Assembly: GCF_017308975.1 (NCBI RefSeq)
Contig: NZ_JADWPD010000032.1
Span: 1-64,000, forward strand
Direction of reading: 5' to 3'
Length of the DNA stretch: 64,000 nt
From: Amycolatopsis sp. MtRt-6
Lineage (GTDB): Bacteria > Actinomycetota > Actinomycetes > Mycobacteriales > Pseudonocardiaceae
Shown here: positions 9,588 through 17,900 of the stretch, piece by piece
Layout of the letters: every line of letters begins with the position of its first letter
Numbering within the stretch: position 1 is the first letter of the stretch
The notes under the pieces: generated by a model
Databases searched by the model: none
Seen by the model: only the letters and a program-made list of their open reading frames with translations
Told to the model about the DNA's origin: nothing
Translations under genes and position numbers: made by a program

Positions 9588-11408
9588 TCAATTCGCGGCG
9601 GACAGCCAGGACTGGGCTGTCACCGCGTCCGCGTCCGGTGCGTACTTGCCGATCAGCTCGGCCAGTCCGGCGACCGTGGGATTGCCGAAGAACTCGGCCG
9701 CGGGCACCTCCACGTCGAACACGTCCCGGATGTGGGCCAGTAGATCCATGGCGACCAGCGAACTGCCGCCGAGCTCGAAGAATTCGTCGAAGACGCCGAT
9801 GTCCGGCACGGCGAGCGCGTCCGTCAGCAGGTCGGTCAGCAGCGCCTCCAGCGGTGTGCGCGGCGCCTCGTAGTCCGCGTCCACATCCCGGGGAAGCTGC
9901 TCGAGGGCGGGCAGCGATTTCCGGTCGATCTTGTTGCCGAGGGTCTCGGGGAACGACTCCAGCTCGATGATCGCCGCCGGGTGCATGTACCTCGGCAGCT
10001 TGCGGTGCAGCGCCACCCGCAGCTTCGGCACGAGCCGCTCGGTCCCGCCGACCGGCACCACGAAGGCGACCAGGATCTTACGGCCGGGCGTGAGCCCCTC
10101 CCGCGCGACCACGACCGCCTCGTTCACCTCCGGCTGCCCGGCCAGCACGGCCTGGATCTCGCCGAGTTCGATGCGGTACCCGTCCACCTTGACCTGGTCG
10201 TCGAGCCGGCCGCGGAACTCCAGCACGCCGCCCTCGACGCGCCGGACGAGGTCGCCGATGGCATACATCCGCTCGCCGGGCACGAACGGGTCGGCCACGA
10301 ACCGTTCGGCGGTCAGCGCCGGGCGTCCCACGTACCCGCGAGCCAGCCCGCTTCCGCTGGTGTAGAGCAGACCCCACTCGCCGTCCGGGACCGGCCGCAG
10401 TTCTCCGTCCAGGACGTAGAGGCGGGTGTCGGTGACCGCCCGCCCGATCGGGACGGTGTCGCCGACCTCCTCCGTCACCACGTGGCACGAGGTGAAGCAG
10501 GTGTCCTCGGTGGGGCCGTAACCGTTGACCACCACCAGATCCGGGTAGGTGCGGTGGAGCCGGTTGATGAGCACGGGCGACAACGCCTCGCCGCCGCCGA
10601 GGAAGTGCCGCAGCCCGCCCAGCCGGTCCAGGTGCCCGTCGATCATGCGGTGCATCAGGCCGGTGGTCATCCACAGGGTCGTGACCCGCTCGGCCTCGAG
10701 GCAGTCCGCCAGCTCGTGCAGCGCCGGCGTGCCGGGCTGGTAGATGACCAGCCGGGCCCCGTTGAGCAGCGAACCCCAGATCTCGAACGCCGAGGGGTCG
10801 AACCGCAACGAGCACAGCTGCAGGAAGGTCTCGTTCTCCGTCAGCGAGGCGTAGTCGCCGTCCTGGACCAGCCGCACGACACCCCGGTGCCGCACGGCCA
10901 CGCCCTTGGGCATGCCCGTGGAGCCGGACGTGTAGCAGATGTAGGCGAGGTTGTCGGGGCTCACGGCCGGCTCGGCCGGTTCGGCGCCGGGCGGCGTCTC
11001 CGGTTCGTGGTCGAGGTTCACCACCGTCGCGTCGACGTCGGGAATCCGGCCGGCCAGGGCGTCGTGGGTCAGCACGACCCGGCAGCCGGCCTGGTCCAGC
11101 ATGTAGCGAAACCGGTCGGGGGGCTCGTTCTGGTGCAGCGGCACGTAAGCACCACCGGCCTTGAGGATGCCGACCAGGGCGATCACCATTTCGAACGATC
11201 GCTCGAAAAAAATGCCGACCGCGGCCTCCCCGCGCACGCCGAGATCGCGCAGGCGACGGGCGAGCAATCCGGCGCGCCGGTCGAGGTCCGCGTAAGTCAT
11301 GTCCTGCCCGTCGAAACGCAGGGCGACCGCGTCAGGCCTGCGTTTCACCTGCTCGTCGAACAGGTCGGTAATGGTCGCGTTCCGCCAATCCGCACCGGAG
11401 TTCCGCAC
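9588..11408 (-). CDS. Stand-alone NRPS adenylation-PCP didomain
   Basis: 606 residues. GTG 11408 is chosen because GGGGGAG sits five bases upstream and the A domain (NATITDLFDEQ) begins at once. The reading frame stays open upstream, but that part is arginine-rich and unlike the family. Complete A domain: TSGSTGMPKG, FDPSAFEIW, NGYGPTED, KVDGYRIELGEIQ, GNKIDRK. The PCP has FFELGGSSLVAMDL. The eye-aligned specificity code is D-P-F-W-L-G-G-C-F plus Lys, close to the valine code of GrsB (DAFWIGGTFK), so a medium hydrophobic amino acid is the best guess. With no C domain it must pass its residue on in trans, or hold it for modification by the operon's N-hydroxylase or PLP enzyme. First gene of the leftward NRPS operon. 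Confidence 0.9.
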   Translation of the reverse strand: MRNSGADWRNATITDLFDEQVKRRPDAVALRFDGQDMTYADLDRRAGLLARRLRDLGVRGEAAVGIFFERSFEMVIALVGILKAGGAYVPLHQNEPPDRFRYMLDQAGCRVVLTHDALAGRIPDVDATVVNLDHEPETPPGAEPAEPAVSPDNLAYICYTSGSTGMPKGVAVRHRGVVRLVQDGDYASLTENETFLQLCSLRFDPSAFEIWGSLLNGARLVIYQPGTPALHELADCLEAERVTTLWMTTGLMHRMIDGHLDRLGGLRHFLGGGEALSPVLINRLHRTYPDLVVVNGYGPTEDTCFTSCHVVTEEVGDTVPIGRAVTDTRLYVLDGELRPVPDGEWGLLYTSGSGLARGYVGRPALTAERFVADPFVPGERMYAIGDLVRRVEGGVLEFRGRLDDQVKVDGYRIELGEIQAVLAGQPEVNEAVVVAREGLTPGRKILVAFVVPVGGTERLVPKLRVALHRKLPRYMHPAAIIELESFPETLGNKIDRKSLPALEQLPRDVDADYEAPRTPLEALLTDLLTDALAVPDIGVFDEFFELGGSSLVAMDLLAHIRDVFDVEVPAAEFFGNPTVAGLAELIGKYAPDADAVTAQSWLSAAN

Positions 11409-12089
11409 TGCTCCCCCATCGCCAAGCACGCGTTTCCGCTCCCTCGATCGTCCCCAGGTAGGCACTGCGTGGACAGCACCACACGCAGGTCTCAGAATTC
11501 CGAGCTTCACGTCCCGGCGCCTTCTTGTCAATAGATCCCCAACATCGTCCCACGCATCCGACGGCGCCGGACGTCGCCGGGCGCCTGCCCACCCCCGATC
11601 GGGCCCGCAGTACCGCATCGCGTCCCCCGCCGACCCGAAGCACCACGATTTCACTCCCCTGATCGGCGCCTGTTTCGTGTTGCCGGGGAAAAATTCGCCC
11701 TCGACAGTGGAATTCGCAGCCCGGGTTCGGCTGCCGCCACTCCGGAGCGCCCGCACCCGCTGCCGGACGCGGGCGAAGATCCCGTGGACCGATTCGAAGA
11801 GGATGGCCCGCGGCAGTTCATCCGGATGGTCGAATGCGGGGGCGTCCACGGTTGGCGTGGCCGTGCGGGTTATGGCATCCTGCCGTTATTGGGGGCTCAC
11901 TTCTTACCGGACTTCCGCTCTTTATTGCCTGATGTCGCGACTTCCACCGGATGGCGTCCGATGTCGGTGTGCCGTGGCGGTGGAGACCGATCGGATTCCG
12001 ACGGTGCCGGAAGCAGAGGCCGGAGCAACTCGTGGGCCGGCTCACCCGAGGCCTGAGGCGACAGGGCACGGAAAAAAGGGGGACCAGCA
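11409..12089. promoter_or_regulatory. Divergent intergenic region
   Basis: 681 bases between the leftward A-PCP operon and the rightward aminotransferase operon. I find no convincing gene: the open frames are arginine-rich shadows. The A/T-richer patch at about 11875-11935 is the likeliest promoter site for the rightward operon. No MbtH-like gene is present. Confidence 0.5.
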
Positions 12090-13343
12090 GTGAGCGTCGT
12101 GGCAGATCGTGAATCCGAGGTGCGCAGCTACAGCCGGGTTTGGCCGGCGGCGTTCGACCACGCCCGTGGCAGCTGGCTCTACACGAAGACCGGTGACGCC
12201 TACCTGGATTTCTTTTCCGGAGCAGGAACACTCAATTACGGGCACAACGAGCCGCGCCTGAAGGGCGCCCTCATCGACTACCTCCAGCGCGACGGGGTGA
12301 CCCATGGCCTGGACATGTTCACCACCGCCCGCGCGGACATGGTGGACACGCTCAGCACGCTGGTCCTGGAGCCCCGCGGCCTGGACTACAAGATCGCCTT
12401 CCCCGGCCCGGCCGGCGCGACGGCGGTCGAGGCGGCGCTGAAACTGGCCCGCAAGGCCAGCGGCCGCAAGGTCGTCGGCTACTTCGACATGGGCTACCAC
12501 GGCATGACCGCCGGTGCGCTGTCGGTGGCCGGCAACGCGACGCGCCGGGCGAGCGCCGGCGTGCCGTTCGGCTACACCGTCGAGCTGCCCTACGACCTCG
12601 GTCCCGATCGAGCGGCCGGCGAGGTGCCGGACTTCGACCGGCTGCTGGCGGGCACCGGCCGGCTGGCCGACCTCGCCGCGGTGATCGTGGAGACGGTCCA
12701 GGGAGAAGGCGGCATGAACACCGCACGCAGCGCCTGGCTGCGCGCGCTCGCCGCAGCGTGCCGGCGGAACGGTGTCCTGCTCATCGTGGACGACATCCAG
12801 ATGGGCTGCGGGCGGACCGGGCCGTTCTTCAGTTTCGAAGACGCCGGGCTCGTGCCGGACATGGTGTGCCTGTCCAAGGGAATCGGCGGGTACGGGTGCC
12901 CGCTGTCGCTCTTGCTGATCCGCCCGGAGCTGGACGTGTGGCGGCCCGGCGAGCACAACGGCACCTTCCGCGGGTTCAACCTGGCGTTCGTGACCGGGGC
13001 CGAAGCACTGCGCGCCTATTGGAGTGACGACAAGCTGGAGCGGTCGACCCGCGCCCGGGGCGAACTGGTCGGGCAGCTGCTGCGGGACATCGCGGCCGAG
13101 CACCCCGGCGCCGGGCTGGACGTCCGCGGTCGCGGTCTGGCGCTCGGCCTCGGGTTCGCCGACCCCGCGCAGGCCCGGCGCGCGCAGTCCGTGGCGTTCG
13201 AGCGGCACTTGCTCATGGAGACCTCCGGCGCGCACGACAACGTCGTGAAACTGTTGCCGGCGCTGACGATCGCCGATGACGAGCTGGAACAGGGCCTGAC
13301 CATCCTGCGGGACTCCGTCCGGGTGGCGCTCGGAGGCGAGTGA
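12090..13343 (+). CDS. Diaminobutyrate--2-oxoglutarate aminotransferase (EctB-like)
   Basis: 417-residue class-III aminotransferase. The N-terminus (SEVRSYSRVWPAAFDHA, then LDFFSGAGTLNYGHN) is characteristic of EctB-type enzymes, which convert aspartate semialdehyde plus glutamate to L-2,4-diaminobutyrate. DDIQMGCGRTG and SKGIGGYG carry the PLP-binding Asp and the Schiff-base Lys. EctA and EctC are not nearby, so the product is probably Dab for the peptide rather than ectoine. GTG 12090 follows AAAAAAGGGGG. The stop overlaps the start of the next gene (GTGA), indicating translational coupling. Confidence 0.92.
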   Translation: MSVVADRESEVRSYSRVWPAAFDHARGSWLYTKTGDAYLDFFSGAGTLNYGHNEPRLKGALIDYLQRDGVTHGLDMFTTARADMVDTLSTLVLEPRGLDYKIAFPGPAGATAVEAALKLARKASGRKVVGYFDMGYHGMTAGALSVAGNATRRASAGVPFGYTVELPYDLGPDRAAGEVPDFDRLLAGTGRLADLAAVIVETVQGEGGMNTARSAWLRALAAACRRNGVLLIVDDIQMGCGRTGPFFSFEDAGLVPDMVCLSKGIGGYGCPLSLLLIRPELDVWRPGEHNGTFRGFNLAFVTGAEALRAYWSDDKLERSTRARGELVGQLLRDIAAEHPGAGLDVRGRGLALGLGFADPAQARRAQSVAFERHLLMETSGAHDNVVKLLPALTIADDELEQGLTILRDSVRVALGGE

Positions 13344-14144
13344 GCGCGATGGCGAAGCACCCCTGGTTCCCCTTCGGAACGGCGCCGGAGGCGCCGATCC
13401 GGTTGCTCACGCTCCCGCACGCCGGCGCCGGCGCGGCCGTTTTCCGGGCGTGGGCGCGCGGGATGCCCGAAGGGGTCGCCGTCTGCCCGGTGCAACCGCC
13501 GGGACGGGAGGGGCGGTACGGGGAAGCTCCGTTCACCCGGGTCAGCCCCCTCGTGCGGGAGCTGGCCGAGCGGATCACGGCCTCGGTGAACGTGCCGTAC
13601 GCGGTGCTCGGACACAGCACCGGGGCACTGTGTGCCTACGAAGTGGTTCGCGAGCTGCGGCGCACCGGTGGCCCGCTGCCGGTGCACCTGTTCGTCTCCG
13701 GCCGCCCGGCACCCCAGCTGCCGCCCGACCGGCACGAGGTGGCCGACCTGCCGGTGGCGGAGCTGGCGGCGTTCCTGCGCGAGCTGGACGGGCACCCCGG
13801 AGGCGGCGCTGGCGGATCACCGTGTGCTGCAGTGGATGCGGCCGATCCTGGTCGCCGATCTCGCGGTCAACGAGTGCTACGAGTTCCGGCCGGAGACTCC
13901 GCTGGACATCCCGATCACCGCGTTCGCCGGCCGCACCGATCCCGTGGCCGGGCCGGAGCTGGTGGAGCCCTGGCGGTCCCAGACCGGCGCCGGGTTCCGG
14001 CTGCACGTGCTCGACGGTGGTCATTTCGCCGTCTTCGACCGGGCCACGTCCGTGCACGCCGAAATCGCCCGCGTGCTGCGGAACGAAGCGGCGCCCGCCG
14101 TGGCAACCAGTGCGATAGTCCACATGCGACAGTCCGAGACGTGA
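13340..14144 (+). pseudogene. Type II thioesterase, frameshifted
   Basis: Starts at GTG 13340, overlapping the previous stop. The first frame encodes a normal type II (editing) thioesterase up to AAFLRELDG, including LPHAGAG, PPGREGR and GHSTG (Ser93). The continuation (TPEAALADHRVLQWMRP, and DGGHFAVFD with the catalytic His) lies in another frame through 14144. Removing one G from the GGG at 13790-13792 restores a family-length protein of about 268 residues. As written, the product loses its Asp and His. It may be a natural mutation or a sequencing error in a G run. Type II thioesterases clear stalled PCPs, and the next gene might have covered the loss. Confidence 0.8.
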
Positions 14145-14165
14145 AACAGAGGTGGTCCTCCGGCC

Positions 14166-14930
14166 ATGGGGAATCCTACGACCAAGAAGCCGAACTGGCT
14201 GCTGCGCCGGCCCGACCCGGACGCCGGCGCGCGCCTTTTCTGCTTTCCGTACTCGGGATCCGGGGCCACGATGTACGAGCGGTGGCCGCGGCGGCTCGGC
14301 GACGCCGAGATCTGCCTGGTCCAGCCCCCCGGGCGGCAGAACAGGATCCGGGAACCGCACTACGAGACCTACGAGCGCCTCGCGGCGGAGCTGATCGAGT
14401 TCCTGGTGCCGTACCTGGACCGGCCGTTCGCGTTCTTCGGCCACTGCAGTGGTGCCCTGCCGGGAGTGGAGGTCACCCGGCAGCTCGCCGCGGCCGGGCT
14501 GCCGCTGCCGCGGCGTCTGTTCGTCTCCGCGCAGGTCGCCCCGCACGACGGCCCGTACGGCGGGCTCCTCGAGCAGGACCGCGACGGGCTTCGGAAAACG
14601 CTGGCCGAACTGATCACCACCATGGGCGGAACGCCCAGCGACGCCCTGCTCGACTTCGGTCTGGACCTGCTGATCCGGGACGTCGAGGCGAACAAGCGCT
14701 ACATCGTGCCGGCGCCGCCGGACATCCCGTGCGGAATCACCGCGATCGGCTGGCGCGAGGATCAGGAGATCCCGTTTTCCCTCATGGGCGGCTGGCACGA
14801 GGTGACGGCGGACTGCCGGTCGGTGCTGCTCGACGGCGGGCATTTTTCTTTTCTTTCCGCGCCTGAGGCCTTGCTGGCCGAAATCGCCCGCGACCTGAAA
14901 ACCGACGCGGAGATCGACCGTCCGGCCTGA
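14166..14930 (+). CDS. Thioesterase-like acyltransferase with Cys nucleophile
   Basis: 254-residue alpha/beta hydrolase of the type II thioesterase family: FCFPYSGSGATMYERW, QPPGRQNR, and LLDGGHFSFL with the catalytic His. The nucleophile elbow reads FGHCSG, so the central residue of GxSxG is Cys (Cys94, TGC 14445-14447). Cys nucleophiles are known in the aminoacyl shuttles SyrC and CmaE, which move an amino acid from a stand-alone A-PCP protein to another carrier, and in some ring-forming TE domains. With an A-PCP gene and a degenerate A domain in the same cluster, a shuttle role is my favoured inference; an editing thioesterase is the alternative. ATG 14166 has AGAGGTGG 12-20 bases upstream. 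Confidence 0.87.
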   Translation: MGNPTTKKPNWLLRRPDPDAGARLFCFPYSGSGATMYERWPRRLGDAEICLVQPPGRQNRIREPHYETYERLAAELIEFLVPYLDRPFAFFGHCSGALPGVEVTRQLAAAGLPLPRRLFVSAQVAPHDGPYGGLLEQDRDGLRKTLAELITTMGGTPSDALLDFGLDLLIRDVEANKRYIVPAPPDIPCGITAIGWREDQEIPFSLMGGWHEVTADCRSVLLDGGHFSFLSAPEALLAEIARDLKTDAEIDRPA

Positions 14931-14948
14931 TCGCCCGGATGTGCTCCC

Positions 14949-14983
14949 CCCGGCGAGCCGGCGGATGCCGCCGGCTCGCCGGG
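14949..14983. terminator. Strong bidirectional hairpin
   Basis: A perfect 16-bp inverted repeat (14949-14964 with 14968-14983) around a 3-base loop. It lies between two convergent genes, the Cys-thioesterase and the Ser-type NRPS, and probably terminates both transcripts. Confidence 0.85.
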
Positions 14984-14998
14984 AGAAGCGTCCGGCGC

Positions 14999-17900
14999 TC
15001 AGGACGCCAGCCGCTCCCGCAGGACCGCGCCCACCTCGGCGAGCGCCGCCGGACCGATCATCGACCAGTGGTCCGCGCGGACCTCGTGGCTTTCCACGCG
15101 GTCGGCGTACGGCTTCCAGACTTCCGGGGCCGGCACGTCGGCGGGCTTGTCGGAGGCCATGAAGACCACCATCGGACCGTCGAACCGATCGGGTACGTGC
15201 CGGCCCATCGCCTCGATGTTGCCGAGCGACACCCGCACCACCGCCTCGATCTCCTCGTCGTCGAGCGTGGCGAGCGCGGGCGTCGCGGCGCGGAGAGCGC
15301 GGGCGAGCTCGGGCAGGGCCGGCAGCGCGGCCATCGGACGCGCGTCCTCGACCGGCCGCCCGACGAGCATGGCGAACGTCTCGGCCGGGGTGGGCGGTTC
15401 GGTCACCGCGCCTTCCGGGACGGGGTAGGCGTCGAGCACCGCGAGCAGCGCGACCTCTTCGCCCGAGGCACGCAGCTCGGTCGCCACAGCGTGCGCGAGC
15501 AGCCCCCCGAACGACCAGCCCACCAGGTGGTACGGCCCGTGCGGCTGCACCGCCCGGATCTCCGCGGCCAGCTCGCGAGCCTGGTCCGCGACGCCCGGGA
15601 ACGCTCCGGCCGAGGCCTCGCGGAGCAGCCGAGACTGCAGCCCGTAGACCGGGCGACCGGTCGGCACGTGGCCGGCGAGCCCCGCGTAGGACCAGCTCAG
15701 CGCGGACATCGGGGCGACGCAGAACAGCGGCTCCCGGTCGCCGGCGGCGCGCAGCGGCAGCAGGGTGCCGAGCGCGTCGTGCCCCGCTCCCTCCCGCCGG
15801 GCCAGCAGCCCGGCCGGGGTCGGGGCGGCGAGCACGTCACGCACTCCCAGCTCCGCGCCGGTCTCCGCCCGGATCCGGCCGACCAGCTGCACCGCGAGCA
15901 GGGAATGCCCGCCCAGGTCGAAGAAGCCGTCGTCGGGCCCGACACCGGTGGTCCCGAGCACCTCGGCGAACAGCGCGCACATCTGCTCCTCCTCCGGCGA
16001 CGCGGGGCCGCGTGAAGACGACCGCGGGCGCGGCGGGCGGGGCAGGGCGGCCCGGTCCAGCTTGCCGTTGCGCGACACCGGGAAGCGATCCATCAGCACG
16101 ATCGCGCGCGGCACCGCGTAAGGCGGCAGGGCCCGGGCCGCGGCCTCGCGCAGCTCGCCCTCGAGCTCCGCGGGATCACCCCAGGCCGGCGGCAGCGCGG
16201 CGGGCGCGACGGTCCCGGCCACGCCCGGCCGGGTGGCGTGCACGCTGATCAACCCGGTCCCGGCGAGCATCGGGTGCACGGTCTCGGTCACCTCGAAGCC
16301 CTGGGCCGTGAGCAGCTCGCGCACCCTGGCCGTCCGGTCGTCCTGGTCGTGGACCTCCAGCAGCACCTGCCCGATCATCGCCCAGTGCTCGGTGCGCACG
16401 CCCAGCAGCACGTCCAGCTCGCTCTTCTCCACGTCGACCTTGAGCAGGTCGATCCGGCCCACCCCGGTCTCGTCGATCAGGCCGGAGAGGGTGCGCAGCG
16501 GCGCGGTGACGTGCTCGGCCCGCAGCCGGTCACCGAGCAGCTCGGCCAGGTCGGCCTCCGCGCCCGGCAGCTCCCCGACGTACGCCCGCAGCAACCGTTC
16601 CTCCTGTTCCCGGTCGGCGAACCGGCCGGACATGATGGACAGCTGCGGGTAGTAGGTGAAGGTCGCCTCGCCCGCCTTGTCGGCCAGCCCGGCGCGGTGC
16701 ACCCGCACCGGCATCTCGTGCAGATCGACATTGACCTGCAACATGTCGGCCAGCTCGGGCACCGGCTCCACGGCGTGGATCGTCGCACCCGGATAGGCCC
16801 GGTGCACGGCCAGCGAGAAGAGCCCCACGTGCGCACCCACGTCGAAGACGACCGGCGCGGCGGGCAGCGCCGGCTCCGGCGCCTGCCGGTCGGCGAACAG
16901 CTCCCGGTGGAGGAAGGCGGCTTCGCGGTCGTTCGGGGCCGCCACGGTCAGCCCGTTCTCCAGCGTCTGCTCCCACTCCGGGCGGATCCGGCCGGCGTGC
17001 CGGGCCCGCGCGAGGTTGTGCAGCACCGGCGCGGTGTCGTGGTCCACCGTGACGTAACCGACCAGCTCGTCGTCACGCGGGACGACGACGGCCGCGGTGA
17101 TCGCCGGGTGCCGGACGAGGACGTTCTCGATCTCGCCCGGTTCGATCCGCATGCCGCGGATCTTGACCTGGTGATCGACCCGGCCGAGGTAGTCGAGGGT
17201 GCCGTCGCGCCGCCACCGGGCGAGGTCACCGGTGCGGTACATGCGGGACCCCGGCTCGCCGAACGGGCAGGCGACGAACCGCGCCGCGGTCTCCGCGGGC
17301 TTGCCGTGGTAGCCGGTCGCCAGCTGGACACCCGCGATGTAGAGCTCGCCCACCGCGCCCACCGGCACCGGCCGGAGCCACGGGTCGAGCACGGGGAGCG
17401 CGGTGTTGGGGACCGGACCCCCGATCGGCACGCGCTCGCCCGGTGCGGCGGGCACGCACGCCCAGGCGGTCACGTCGACCGCCGCCTCGGTCGGCCCGTA
17501 GAGGTTGTGCAGACCGGCGTCGAACAGCTCCAGGAACCGGTCGCGCACCTCGGGCGGCAGGGCCTCGCCGCTGCAGAACACGCGGCTCAGCCCGGTGCAC
17601 CGGCGTGCCGCGGGCTCGTCCAGGAACACCCGCAGCATCGACGGGACGAAGTGCGCGACGGTCACCCCGGCCTCGCGGATCAGGCCGGCGAGGTAGCGCG
17701 GGTCGCGGTGCCCGCCCGGCTCGGCGATGACCTGCGTGGCGCCGGTCTGCAGGGGCCAGAACAGCTCCCACACCGAGACGTCGAAGCCGGACGGCGTCTT
17801 GTGCAGCACCCGGTCGTCCTCGCCGAGCGGGTAGAACTCCTGCATCCAGCGCAGGCGGTTGACGATCGCCCGGTGCGGCACGAGCACGCCCTTGGGCTCG

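Noticed and set aside
11409..11849. N-terminal extension of the A-PCP protein to 753 residues
   Set aside because: Upstream residues are low-complexity and unlike any A domain, and a strong ribosome site precedes GTG 11408.
12090..13343. Ectoine biosynthesis
   Set aside because: Only an EctB-like enzyme is present; no EctA or EctC neighbour, and the gene is coupled to NRPS accessory genes.
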